Below are positions 34,440-45,704 of a stretch of 64,000 nucleotides of DNA, in pieces. The notes beneath the pieces are model-generated. The model did not search any database, was not told the DNA's origin, and saw nothing but the letters and a program-made list of their open reading frames with translations. Numbering within the stretch: position 1 is the first letter of the stretch; the number at the start of each line of letters is the position of its first letter. Location: the NCBI GenBank assembly GCA_021234155.1, contig JAJEKV010000002.1:14111428-14175427 (forward strand), in the 5' to 3' direction. The stretch is from Isoetes taiwanensis. Its lineage: Eukaryota > Streptophyta > Lycopodiopsida > Isoetales > Isoetaceae. The translations under genes were made by a program, and so were the position numbers.

Positions 34440-35530
34440 TGTGGCAGGAACTTGGAATTAAGTATGGTCTGATTAATGCTCACAAGAGACCCTATCAAAG
34501 AGCTTCACTGTAGGCCTTCTTGCGATGTAAGGTGCTCAGTTTGGGCCACGATATTTCATGTGTTCTTGTTGGGGATCTTAATATAGTGGAAGTAGAGTCT
34601 GATTGATTGGAAGCTAAAAGATGTCGCATGCCGTTAACCATGTCTTCATTGCTTTTGCCAGATGGCTCAATGCTAACGGGGCTAGCAGAACTCAAGCAAC
34701 ATCTGCATAACTATTTCCAATTTTTTTTTTTGCAGTTTTGTCTAGGATTTTCCCCATCATCTCTGACGAGCATCGCGTATCAATAGAGGTGGCTATAATG
34801 GCTGATGATTTAGGTTCAGCAATATTTGAATTAAAAAGAAGCACATGCCCAAGTTTGGATGGTTTGCCAATTGAGTTCTTTCAGGAGTGTTGGGAATGGT
34901 TGCAGCCATATGTGTATGATGCTTTCTGTGACTTTCAGCGGTCTACTATTTTGGATAGAATTCTAAACACAGGTGCCATCTCACTCATCCCCAATGTCAA
35001 GGATCTACAAATTATTTTAGACTGATGATCAATCACCTTACTGTCATCTGTGTATAAGAGCTTTGCCATGGCTTTTGAGGAGCGAGTGAAGGACATGTTG
35101 GCTGAGGCCATCTCGACAACTCAATTAGGCTTTCTTACAAAAAGATGCATTTTGAACAATGTTGTTGTTGCCTATGATGGAATCTATTGTGCACATAAGC
35201 AAAACCTTCCACTTATGTATTTTAAGCTTGATTTTGCAAAGGCTTATGACAGTGGTAGCTGGGAGTTCATGCGTCGATGTATGTTAAGACTGGGATTTGA
35301 GCAGCAATTCACAGCAGACATCATGAAGCTACATGTCTCTGCTCGGGAATTATATTTCGTGGTGAGCCATCAAAGGTCTTCTCACTTGGTCGTGGTATTC
35401 GCCGGATGCCTTTTAGCGCCATTGCTCTTCATAATTGTCGCAAAGGCTTTGCAATCATAAAGGGGCTTTTCCATAGTCTCGCAATCTCACGATGGAGGAT
35501 GGCACACATGAGGTTTGCCATCAATGTCAA
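34440..35530 (+). pseudogene. LINE ORF2 fragment (endonuclease piece and reverse transcriptase)
   Basis: Decayed endonuclease sequence (VLVGDLNIVEVESD, about 34560-34600) is followed, after an internal deletion, by LLPDGSMLTGLAELKQHLHNYF (about 34655-34720). RT blocks come next: CPSLDGLPIEFFQECWEWL (about 34845-34905), ILNTGAISLIPN, SVYKSFAMAFEERVKDML, GFLTKRCILNN and FKLDFAKAYDSGSWEFM (about 35220-35270), the last holding the first catalytic Asp of RT. The catalytic YADD region is gone; only LPMEDGTHEVCHQ remains (about 35490-35525). It belongs to the same family as the LINE at 37.9 kb but is an independent, more damaged copy. Confidence 0.85.
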
Positions 35531-36039
35531 GATTGGGAGGATCTTCAAAGTGCTCTAGATCGACAAGTTCAATATTTTTTGCCTACACTTCGTGATGAGG
35601 TACAGACTATTCATTTTGAGGGAGGGATGACGGTCACATCTATAACTCTGTCAAGTGTGAGATGGACATTGTTACAATCAATACAGGTCTTGGTTCAAGG
35701 CTCTAATGGTCAGTCCATAGGAACAAGTGATGCTTCATGCAAACATTAGAGCCAGACTTACAGCCATAGAAGAAGAGTTGTGTTGAGGCGAGAGTGTAGG
35801 CATTGGGAAGGGAACATATTGAGTTGGGAGTACATACAACTTCACAATCCACAGTGGACCAGAAACTGCGGCATCAGGCTTGCGAGTGGGAGCATGTTGT
35901 CTCGGTATCTACTACTTCCAGGCAAGGATAGGGTAAATGTTGCATACGTTAAATACGGAAAAAAAAAATATGAAATGGATGAAATTCCCCCCTTTTTTTG
36001 CAAAAATACTGTTTTATACGTAAAAAAAAAAGTCGTCAG
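35531..36039. other. No gene seen
   Basis: Plus-strand frames continue for a short distance past the LINE fragment, but nothing is recognisable. The stretch ends in A-rich sequence (about 36020) at the edge of the CpG-rich repeat. Confidence 0.5.
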
Positions 36040-36560
36040 AAAGTGACACGACTGCGAAAGTTCAGTGACGCAGTCGCGTAGAAATCGAGGTGTCGGCATT
36101 TTTTTGCTTCTGCGAATGCCCCACCTGCAAAGTTGGTGGTCATGTTTCTGCTTGTTTGCAGATGCTTTGTGGATGTGGCATTCGCGAAAACCACAGACAT
36201 GGCCGCAAGTTGCAGGTTGCACGGACTACACACAATGCTAGCAGTCGTGAGATGTGCGCTTGCAGCCACAAGGAAATTGTGTGGCTGCATTTCGCAGTTA
36301 ATGCAAACACCGCAGAGTCGTCGCATCCGCTTGTTGCACAAACGCAGCCGTCAGGCACACACCACGACCACAAACAGACACTATGCAGTCGCACATAAAG
36401 TACAACCTGCATTCACAAAAGGACACTATGTGGTCGCGGTTGACATCCCGTAGCCGCATATTGCCAATTTGCGGCCTCGACATCTAGCATCCATATATTT
36501 AATTGGTTGCTTGCAATTCACATTATATGCTTCCGCGCCATGACGTGGTCGCGCTGGGAT
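36040..36560. repeat. CpG-rich degenerate GTCGC/GCAGTCG repeat
   Basis: Words such as GCAGTCGC, GTGGTCGC, GTCGTCGC and CGACTGCG recur at 36050, 36072, 36315, 36391, 36432 and 36548, far more CpG than flanking DNA. CGACTGCG (36049-36056) and CGCAGTCG (36069-36076) form a hairpin. Open frames in most phases across it reflect its composition. Like the ACGT-rich block at 1-296 it may be transposon subterminal sequence. Confidence 0.6.
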
Positions 36561-36684
36561 TTTTTTTCGATCAAGGTACAAAACTGCAAAAAATATATTT
36601 TGGAAATAGAAGTTTTGGAAAAAACATCTGGAACCTATCCATGCTTCCAGAACCTTGAAATTGCGCATTATAGGGGTTTCATAG

Positions 36685-37020
36685 GTAGAGGTTGATGCCT
36701 AGTCAGATGTGGATGAGGCTTTGCATTTCTTCACTAACATCACGCATGTGAAGGTTGGTGGAGTTGTCTCTGCTACTAGGGTGGGTGCGGCAAGGCCTGA
36801 TCGTCCTTGACATCTTTTGGTTCGGTTTCAAGATGCTCTCAGCTGCCTACATGTTCTTCAGCATGGCAACCGTCTCAGAGAGACTAGTTTCTCAGTGCAA
36901 GAGGATATCTCTCCTCTTCAATTATATAGCCATAAAGAGCTCTGCAAGGCGAGGACAGCCCCCTTGTAAAAGAAATGGGAGACGTACAGGGGGGGTGTAG
37001 CAATCATTCTAGACCAATGG
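36685..37020 (+). pseudogene. L1-type LINE ORF1 C-terminal domain remnant
   Basis: One plus frame gives TRVGAARPDRP, LLVRFQDALSCLHVLQHGN, LRETSFSVQEDISPLQLYSH and YRGGVAIILDQ with a few stops. The arrangement (basic RPDRP, a VRF.D....VL strand-helix, F.I.EDLSP) resembles the RNA-binding C-terminal half of L1 ORF1 proteins (Transposase_22). It lies outside the bounded LINE at 37927-44986, so it is a separate fragment. Assignment rests on remembered family patterns only. Confidence 0.5.
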
Positions 37021-37079
37021 CCTTCCAATCCTTGGATGGGCTATGTCTAGTTAATTTAAGTAGCACAAGATTATTATAA

Positions 37080-37785
37080 GCAAGGACCACTAATAACGTG
37101 AGATTTGGTGTAAGGATGGCCAAGAAAATCTTCCTTCTAAGGAATGATTGCTCGTACAGGAGGTCCCCCATCCCACAAGTGCTCGGTCTAAGGGAGAGAA
37201 GGGGATGCAATGCTAATATCCAAGAGCGCAAGCTCACGAAAAAGGAAAAAATAAATACTAGAAGCTTAACATGTTTTATTTGTTTACTCGGAGATTATAA
37301 ACAAGACCCCTTCCAATCTGGGAAACACAGACTCTTGGGGATTGGGTGCTTTCCAGGAAATAGATTCAGGTGCTAGTTGCGTATATTTGCTGGATAATGG
37401 AGTTGAAAAGCACATTGAAGCAAAATCCTCTGTTACAAGATCCGGAGGAGCAGAGATGAGATGGCTGCAAAGTGGAGGATATCTTCAATTCTTAGGGCTT
37501 AAATCTGGCACCATGGCAGGCTGGTCCCTTTGAACTGGTTCAGGCAGAAATAATACATCTGTTGAAGTTTTTGTATTTGTGCCGATCTCAAGAGGTCATT
37601 GTGGACCCAAAAGAGAATATAGCAAATCTATCAGAACATCGGTATTAGCTTGCCCCTGACCATAGAATTGTACGCTAGACTGAGCACTTGGGGGACCGGG
37701 ACCTCCTATGTGAGCAATCATTCCTTATAAGGAGGCTTTTTCTTGGCCATCCTTATACCTCACCTCACCTTATTAATGGCCTTTT
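37080..37785. mobile_element. About 700-bp element with long (about 100-bp) imperfect terminal inverted repeats
   Basis: The left end TAATAACGTGAGA...TAAGGATGGCCAAGAAAA...GGAATGATTGCTC...AGGAGGTCCC...CAAGTGCTCGGTCTA (37090-37190) reappears as reverse complement at about 37680-37775 with small differences. No transposase frame is present. The 5' flank is the LINE ORF1 remnant; the 3' flank is the target of the large LINE. Confidence 0.8.
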
Positions 37786-37977
37786 CTTTCACGGTAAACT
37801 CAATAAAGCAAATCAAATGGGGGCAATCAAATCCAGCTGAAATTTTGTTGTTTTGAAACAGAAAAGTTAACCAAATATGGGCATATTATACATATCAGAA
37901 AGGTCTCAGAGAGAGCTTTCCAAGGCTAGTCAACATGTGTCTCATGTCATGAGCGATTCTGATAATTTGCATGGAAG

Positions 37978-38160
37978 GGTGGAGCAGAGAGGAGGCTCTC
38001 CTTTGCCAGTTACCCAACAAAATAATGGGGGGGAGGGGGGGGGAGTAGAGCAGAGAGGAGGCTCTCCCCCACCGAGTGCTGTGAACAAAACAATGGAAGG
38101 GTGGAACAGAGAGGAGGCTCCCCCTTGCCAATTTCCAGGACGAGGTGGGTTGACCTCCCT
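37978..38160 (+). repeat. Three about 60-bp repeats in the LINE 5' leader
   Basis: G(G/T)GGA(G/A)CAGAGAGGAGGCTC begins each unit at about 37980, 38046 and 38100. A G run at 38027-38043 separates the first two. The units lie between the 5' boundary and the endonuclease start and may act as a promoter, as 5' repeats do in some LINEs. Confidence 0.8.
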
Positions 38161-39452
38161 TCAGAACCATGCGAGATGGACGTGGTTGATGCTGGCTCTA
38201 TTGGTATGGAGGTGGAACATAATATTTTGGTCACATGAATCTGTTGTCTTGGAATGTAAGGGGAGTGGCTTCTTCCCCAAGTAAAAGAAGCAGGTTGTCC
38301 CTTTACCTGTCTAAGTTTTCTACGACCTTTTGTTGCCTTCAAGAGCATAAATGCCGCCGAGGTGATGTTCATAAAGTAGCTAATGTATTTGGACGTGACT
38401 ACAATGTTGTGTATGCTAATAATAGACCTCGTCAGCGTGGTGCTTTGTGGGCAACTCTGAGGAATAAAGTCCTTCAGCTTGGGCAGAATGTTGCATGGTT
38501 GCTCGTTGGAGACTTTAATATGGTCGAGTTGGAAAGAGATAGAAGTGGTCGTGGCTCTGAAGTGGTGCAAGGATTCGAGCGAGAACAATGGCTACGCCTT
38601 TTACATGATGGTCAGCTTATAGAGATTGATGGTGATCAGTCCTTTACGTGGTGTAATGGTTGGACAGGAGCTGGCATAGCTTATGCAAGGCATGATAGAG
38701 GATACTTTAATACTTGTGCAGCTGCTTGGCTAGCGGATTTTCGTCGCTCAAATCTTCTGGATAGCTCCGTGTCTGATCATAATCCACAACTCCTAACTAT
38801 AGACCTACCAGGACCTACTTTAAGCTTAATTGCAAGTACCTGGAGGATGATGAGTTCAAAGTTGGCTGTAGTCGGGCTTGGTCTCGGACCTTCTCACCTC
38901 GTAGGGGCATGTCTGGGGTTGTCGCAGCGTTGGCTGCAGTGAAGTCATTTGCAAAAGAATATGGGAGAGTCAGAGCTACTGAAGCTAGAGGACTATTGAC
39001 TGCATTGTACCAGGAATTAGAAGTATTTCGCGCTCGTGGCTATACTAGTGGAGTCAGAGAAAAGGAGTTATTATCCCAGATCAAGGCTATGGCAACTGTA
39101 AAGGTTACTGAAGCCAAGGTGAAGGCAGGGTTGCAGTGGTTCAAGGACGGAGATAGATGTACCCGGTTCTTTTTTGCGGCTGCAAGAAGAAGGAAACTCG
39201 CCACTTCTATACATTATTTGATGTTGCCAGATGGCGCTGTTATCTCCGATCCTGTGAATCTTAAGCAGTATCTTCATCGTCACTTTTCTTCATTCTTTGC
39301 ACGACACCCATTGCCCTTCGAGGAACACATGCAATTGGCCAAAATTGACTAAGGTGCGTCGCATTATTTCTGAAGAGCAGAGGTTGCTTCTTGAGTCCAA
39401 TATCGTGAAGGAGGACTTAAAAGCAGTTGTGGCTCTCTTGAAAAGAGACAAA

Positions 39453-41710
39453 TGCCCTGGTCTTGATGGCTTTCCTATTGAATTCTTTCAGAAGTGCTGG
39501 AACTGGTTGGAGGATGACATATATGATGCCTTTTGTGAGTTTCAGAGATTTAGGAGCCTCGTTAAGATTTTGAATACAGGTTGTATCTCTCTCATTCTGA
39601 AGAGCAAGGAACCCAAGACTATTTCTGGCTGGCGCCCTATTACATTCTTTACTCTGTATACAAGATCTTTGCTAAGACATTGGCAGAAAAAGTCCGAGAC
39701 ATCTTGGCTGACGCTATCTCGTCAACACTAGCTTTCTCCCTCATCGTTGTATTCTCAACAACGTAGCTGCTGCATATGAAGGAATATATTGGGTCCGGTT
39801 ACAGGGTCATAGAGCAGTGTATCTTAAGCTTGACTTTGCTAAAGCTTACGATAGCGTTGATTGGGGTTTCTTGGAGAAGTGTCTTCTTGCACTGGGTTTG
39901 GGGAGTCATTCACAAGGAATGTCATGAAGCTCCATACATCAGCCAGATCTACTGTCCTTTTCCAGGGCGCGCCATCTGATATTTTTGTAGTGGGTAGAGG
40001 AATTCGGCAAGGTTCCCTTAGCACCCTTGCTTTTCACAATTGTGGCAGAAGTATTATCCCAGCTCTTCTCCGTGGCGACCCAAGATGGCGTTATTCAAGG
40101 CCTCCCAATGGACGATGGTTCTCAAGAGGTATGTAACCAATATGCCGATGACACTTTTTTGTTCCTAATTGCCGAGGCTGAGAATCTTCGTAACGCTAAG
40201 CTATTACTAGACACATTCTCCTTAGCATCAGGAGTTCTTGTAGGGTGGCAAAAGTGTACAGCTTTGTGGACATTGGACAGTCCCATCCCTCCCTGTGTTT
40301 TGGACTATCCATGCAAGATTCTTCTGCATGGCAATACCACAAAGTTGCTTGGTATCCCAGTTGGAATTCACGTCTCGACTTCAGATGCTTGGGATGAAAT
40401 CATTAGTGGGTTGCAAAAGCACTTGTTTCGGTGGAATACAGCTAAACTGTCCATGCCCGGTAGAATCACTGTGGCTAAATGTGTTCTTAGTACTACTCAT
40501 GTCTACATGGCGTCTGCTCTATTAGCTCCGCAGTGTAAGATGGAGGAGATTGTGCATATCCGTCAGAAATTTTATTTGGGGTGCCCTGGTCTTGATGGCT
40601 TTCCTATTGAATTCTTTCAGAAGTACTAGACTGGTTGGAGGATGACATATATGATGCCTTTTGTGAGTTTCAGAGATTTAGGAGCCTTGATAAGATTTTG
40701 AATACAGGTTGTATCTCTCTCATTCTGAAGAGCAAGGAACCCAAGACTATTTCTGACTGGCGCCCTATTACATTGCTTTACTCTGTATACAAGATCTTTG
40801 CTAAGACATTGGCAGAAAAAGTCCGAGACATCTTGGCTGACGCTATCTCGTCAACACTAGCTTTCTCCCTCATCGTTGTATTCTCAACAACGTAGCTGCT
40901 GCATATGAAGGAATATATTGGGTCCGGTTACAGGGTCATAGAGCAGTGTATCTTAAGCTTGACTTTGCTAAAGCTTACGATAGCGTTGATTGGGGTTTCT
41001 TGGAGAAGTGTCTTCTTGCACTGGGTTTGGGGAGTCATTCACAAGGAATGTCATGAAGCTCCATACATCAGCCAGATCTACTGTCCTTTTCCAGGGCGAG
41101 CCATCTGATATTTTTGTAAGGGATAGAGGAATTCGGCAAGGTTCCCTTAGCACCCTTGCTTTTCACAATTGTGGCAGAAGTATTATCCCAGCTCTTCTCC
41201 GTGGCTACCCAAGATGGCGTTATTCAAGGCCTCCCAATGGACGATGATTCTCAAGAGGTATGTAACCAATATGCCGATGACACTTTTTTGTTCCTAATTG
41301 CCGAGGCTGAGAATCTTCGTAATGCTAAGCTATTACTAGACACATTCTCCTTAGCATCAGGAGTTCTTGTAGGGTGGCAAAAGTGTACAGCTTTGTGGAC
41401 GTTGGACAGTCCCATCCCTCCCTGTGTTTTAGACTATCCATGGAAGATTCTTCTGCATGGCAATACCACAAAGTTGCTTGGTATCCCAGTTGGAGTTCAC
41501 GTCTCGACTTCAGATGCTTGGGACTAAATCATTAGTGGGTTGTAAAAGCACTTGTTTTGGTGGAATACAGCTAAACTGTCCATGCCCGGTAGAATCACTG
41601 TGGCTAAATGTGTTCTTAGTAATACTCATGTCTACATGGCGTCTGCTCTATTAGCTCCGCAGTGTAAGATGGAGGAGATTGTGCATATCGTCAGAAATTT
41701 TATTTGGGGT
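39453..41710 (+). repeat. 1129-bp tandem duplication within the LINE RT
   Basis: TGCCCTGGTCTTGATGG begins copies at 39453 and 40582, and the second copy stays almost identical until about 41708, where sequence continues into the LINE 3' part. The frame-disrupting changes of copy 1 (for example CTTTCTCCCTCATCG near 39732) are present in copy 2, so the element was already dead when it duplicated. The junction shows only a two-base overlap (TG), as expected for end joining or slippage. Confidence 0.95.
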
Positions 41711-42527
41711 GGAAATGAGTTAGGAGCGGTGGTCAAGGTAGCTTGGGCGAAATGCATTAGACCTAAGGCAGCTGGTGGTCTTGGTATGTTGGATTTTCAC
41801 CTCCAAAGCAAGATGATTATCAAAGTTTATTTGGAGGATTTTCATTGGTAAGGATGATTCTCCTGGCCTGAGGTTGGTGGTGGAGTCGATTCAACATTGT
41901 CTCCCATTTCATAAGGCCACCATTAAGCCCCTCCTTCCTTGGGCTTTGCTTTATCATATGCATCTGTATCCTAATGCATCTCCCTTTCTAAAGGGGTTGC
42001 TTGCTGCTTGGGACACTGTCAGGTCTCTTTTTCATATTAATCCTGAGGCATGTCTTCAGTTGTCCACTCCATGCTGGTGCATCCCTTTGCAGGACACTCC
42101 AGAGAATGTGCCTCTAAGTGTGGTTGTTCATCCAAAAACACAACGACGATGGATAGCAGCTGGTATAAGCACTATTGCAGATTGGTATGAGTCTGGTCAT
42201 CTCTTGTCATGGGAAGCATTTAGAACAAAGTTCTTGTTGTACAGATGGGACAGAGTAATCTGGAATCATATTGTTGCATTGTTGCCACAGGATTCTGGTC
42301 CACAGATTGAGGTCGTCATATGGGGTTGCCATCAGGATATCCAGCCAGGGCGCTTTGTGTCTTCTGTGCATAAATTGCTTTTGCATTCTGAAATCCTGCC
42401 TCCATCTAATAGGTGGCATCTTCAGGTCCCTCAGCCACAATGGAAAAGTGTTTGGATATGGGTATGGGATAAGCTGCTTCATCCCAAAGTAATAGTTTTG
42501 TGGTGGCAAGTGATCCATAGATGCCTC

Positions 42528-44448
42528 TGTGACGTCCCCTACTCATATACGGTGCACTCACCGTATACAAACAAGAGTTCATCCCCCATACCAGCTCCAT
42601 GCTGATACAGGGCCCTCCACATATCACTGCAACCGTAATGAGTTCCAGTGGGAAGAATGAAGGGGTCATTTTACCCCGTCTCCCTCAGGGCCTACCTAGC
42701 TGCGGAAGCGTAAACATACATGTCAGTATACAACATCATCACATATCCACCTCGAAGGGTGGTACATCGACATCTGCATAGACAAAGATCAGCACAATAC
42801 ATATGGGTTCCTACCCAAGGCTCAGACTCCAGGGGATGACTGACGGCTTGGGTCTCCAGAGTTCATTGCAGACAGAATTCATGACAATGGATTTGGCTGG
42901 CATGAGAACATGGCATAGGGTTGTCCACTCCATCCGCCCCTCCTGTGCACACTTTGCAGAGTAGGTTGAAGAGTGTTGGGACCTGACTGTAGCCCGCCGG
43001 ATGCATAGCCAAAGGGGCTACTCCTGGGTTGCATCTCCCCAGTTCCGATGGGGCAGGTAGGGATCACTCCCTCCAGAGATCTCCATGCTGACTCAAGGTG
43101 ACTAGAGGGCCACTGCCCTTATTCGACTTGAACCCACTGGAGAGTGACGTATCACCCCACGGGTGTCGAGCCCATGCCTTACCCACACTCAGTGGCAAGT
43201 CATTAGACCTATATGTAGCAAAATAACAGGGGGTTCAGGGGGATTTGATATAGATATAATTCTTGAAATCATAGACCATATCCCTAAAACAATTCAATGG
43301 GTTATTATAAAAAAAAACATAGATTTAAGATAAAAAATAGTCACATTAGCTCACTGGTTAGATTGGTTAAAGTAGTCTTATTAGGACATTGAGTTATTTT
43401 GGTAGAGGTTCGAATCCCCGTATTTCATATTCTAAAAGCTTAAGCGAAACCGTATAGAGGCTCGATATACCATCAAAACCTTAGGCAAACTCGTATTCGA
43501 CATCTTAATATCATAGGCGTCCCCAATCATAATTGAGCATAATCGAAACGAGAGGTGTCCAGAGGCTCCAACATACAGTCTGGGCCGTCGGATTGACAGA
43601 TCCGACGACTGTGGTAGTCCAGGGTGCACCTCTAGTCCACAGTGATCCCCGGTAGACTTTACACACCAGGGAGATCGTTCAAGAGTCAGAACACGAACCT
43701 CCTTCTGAGCCAGTCTGGCACCTTCATCCACAACCAGGTGTGGTTCTTGTACACAGGCCGAATCTACAGTGTGCTAAGGAGGCTAGCTAGGAGCATCTAC
43801 TACTAGGCTTTAGGGTCTCTACCCCCCTTCCCAATACAATGAGTCCACAGAGTAACATCATCCATCTACATCACAGCAGAACTAAAGAATTAGATCTAAT
43901 CTATATCATAGAGTTAGGTTCTTTAGTTAGGGCTGGTGTCTGGGGATCTACTTGGCTACTATGGGCAATTTAATAGGCTAAACCTATTGGTTCGATGGCT
44001 GGAATACGGTTTAGGCTATTAGATTGACTAAATACCTGATCCCTGGTTCACTCCTCTTGATCCGAATGCGTCCATGTCGCTGTTCTGCTTGGGGATGCGG
44101 TCGGAAAGGGAATCTGATGAGCTAGAGCGCACGGGCAGTTCTTGGGAGTCGGAATTGACTCTTGAGGCGCGCGAACTGGAGCTCGGAAGGTTCGTGGACA
44201 AAAAGGGAAGAATTAGGGTTTAGTTGCCTTACATAGGCTATCAGTTAGGTTTAGGGTTTCCACGACCCTTGGTATGCCTCTTTAAAGGTTAATGGTCTAA
44301 AGTGCGCACATTAATAAGTGTGTGCACCCTTGCAAGTTGCCCCCTAGGGCACTACTTGCTTGGCTATACGTCGGTGTACACGTTGATTGGAATGGCGTGT
44401 ACGCGTGACGGTGCAGTACGGTACCGTATATCGTACTGGAACGTCACA
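42528..44448. mobile_element. Solo LTR (1921 bp) inserted in the LINE zf-RVT region
   Basis: It starts TGTGACGTCCCC and ends GGAACGTCACA, so the TG...CA termini lie in short inverted repeats, and it is flanked by a perfect 5-bp duplication GCCTC (42523-42527 and 44449-44453). Removing it rejoins the LINE zf-RVT region. A related LTR begins at 49309 with the same TGTGACGTCCCCT and shares the GACTGACGGCTTGGG and GTCCACTCCATCCGCCCCTCC blocks. No internal coding region is present. TGTGACG-type ends are common in Gypsy elements. Confidence 0.88.
43335..43430 (+). mobile_element. tRNA-like / SINE promoter sequence inside the solo LTR
   Basis: Box A TAGCTCACTGG (43347-43357) and a consensus box B GGTTCGAATCC (43407-43417) lie 49 bp apart. 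The related LTR at 49.3 kb lacks this and the surrounding about 430 bp (about 43210-43640), so it entered as an insertion. The box spacing is long for a normal tRNA, and no acceptor stem was found; a tRNA-derived SINE is more likely than a tRNA gene. Confidence 0.6.
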
Positions 44449-45235
44449 GCCTCAGAGTCAACAGGTTAGTCCATAAAATGGATAATCGGATTTCAGAGCT
44501 CTGTCCTTTATGTCAGCAAAGAGTTGAGAGTATTGAGCATTGTTTATTCTTGTGTGAGCGGCTTCGGCAGGCATGGTCTTGGTTGTTGACCCTATTTGGC
44601 ACGTCTCGATCTAGCCAGCAAATCTTGCTTGCGATCTATCCTGATGCTACAAAAACGAGCTTTTCATCTCGCGTGTGTCTAGCTTTTATGGTCAATATGG
44701 AAGAGTAGGAGGTTGTTTATCTTTAAGGGCGTAGATACTGCAGATGAGATTGTTCTTCAGTGGGCGCAAAATAAAATTGTTATGGCTTGCAATTGTTCTT
44801 CTCTTGATCAAGAGAAGAAAGTACTGATCTGGCATACTTACCTTCAGATTCATTCTTTTGCATAGGCAAGTGGTTGTGCTCAGATGGATCGGTTTGTCCA
44901 CTGGGGTTATAATCCTGTCTTTGCATTTTATGTTGCTCTAGTTTTTAGTTGGTGAATAAAGCTTGTCGTCCTTCAAAAAAAAAAAAAGAGCTTTCCAAGG
45001 CAATAAAAAACACCCAAAATGGAGACATATTATCGTCAAATTTGCATGGCATGCACTTTTCAAAAAGGGTACCCGAATTGAAAAGTACAAAAAGCAAGTA
45101 CCTCATGATAGATCTGGGTCAAATCATATGCCTATAAAAAAACTCTCTATAAAACCTTCCAAATAACCCAAGGTCGTCCGATTCTGACCTCCGTAGCTCA
45201 AGTTATCAGTGCGTGTTATAAACTGCAGTCATATC

Positions 45236-45390
45236 ATTATCACTACCTTTGTCCTCCATAAAACTTAGAGTAGAGAATAAAAATGACCATCCTTTGCATA
45301 TACATGATGAATTTGAAGATCTAACTTCTAAGAAAATATAACTTATACTACAATTGTGAGCGATCTCGCTAGTTAATTCTTTAACATGAA
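45236..45390. repeat. Direct repeat flanking the 45.7-kb LTR element, copy 1
   Basis: ATAAAACTTAGAGTAGAGAATAAA...AAGATCTAACTTCTAAGAAAATATAA...GATCTCGC.AGTTAATTC matches 48136-48290 in the same orientation with about 15% difference by eye. It may be an older tandem duplication into which the LTR element later inserted. Confidence 0.8.
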
Positions 45391-45704
45391 GTAAATTTTG
45401 GCAGCTTTGTGTTGGAATATACGCTTATAAAGACATCATAAAGAGGATGCCTTTTAAAACATGTATATATCACATAAAGAAAATGCAGAAGCTTTAAGTT
45501 TCTAAAATTCTGCCATTTCAAGAGATTCAGAGGATTGAGCTGGATTAAGAAAGAAAGTGTAAGGTAAGCAAATCGGGCTGAGCAACAGCCTCCAAATAAT
45601 ATCTTCATAGCTATACCTCAACATAGCTCCTTGGGATATACCTTTTAGAATGTGGTTGATTATAGTTGTCACTGAGAAGCTTTTGTCAAATTTTTGTTGC
45701 GTTG

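Larger units (their letters stand above)
38235..44710 (+). pseudogene. LINE ORF2 (endonuclease, reverse transcriptase, zf-RVT), broken
   Basis: From ATG 38235: apurinic-type endonuclease motifs NLLSWNVRGVAS, QEHKCR, LLVGDFNMVELERDR, FTWCNGW and SVSDHNPQ (to about 38800), with an apparent deletion before RQRGALWATL. Then GLQWFKDGDRCTRFFFAAARR (about 39130), CPGLDGFPIEFFQKCW (39453), SKEPKTISGWRPIT, DFAKAYDSVDWGFLEK (about 39830) and the catalytic QYADDTFLF (about 40140, and again at about 41270). Thumb-region sequence (TKLLGIPVG, KLSMPGRITVAKC) follows. The C-terminal WDKLLHPKVIVLWWQVIHRCL (to 42527) and CPLCQQRVESIEHCLFLC (about 44500-44555) form the zf-RVT region, split by the solo LTR. Frameshifts near 39350, 39650-39780 and 39930 and the duplication make it inactive. 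Confidence 0.92.
37927..44986 (+). mobile_element. LINE retrotransposon bounded by a 15-bp target duplication
   Basis: AGAGCTTTCCAAGGC is found at 37912-37926 and, directly after a poly(A) tract, at 44987-45001. The A run (about 44975-44986) preceded by GAATAAAGCTTG is the 3' tail. Between them lie a short leader with repeats, one ORF2-like region (endonuclease, RT, zf-RVT) and two later events: a 1.13-kb tandem duplication and a 1.92-kb solo LTR. Without those two the element is about 4.0 kb. No ORF1 is seen inside. Confidence 0.92.

Noticed and set aside
36036-36483. Overlapping open frames on both strands
   Set aside because: Composition effect of the CpG-rich repeat; no protein family and no preferred frame.
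37895-38588. Minus-strand frames of 91 and 192 codons
   Set aside because: Antisense shadows of the LINE leader repeats and endonuclease, which have clear sense-strand motifs.
43335-43430. Functional tRNA gene
   Set aside because: Boxes A and B are present, but their spacing is long and no acceptor stem or sensible anticodon arm was found.
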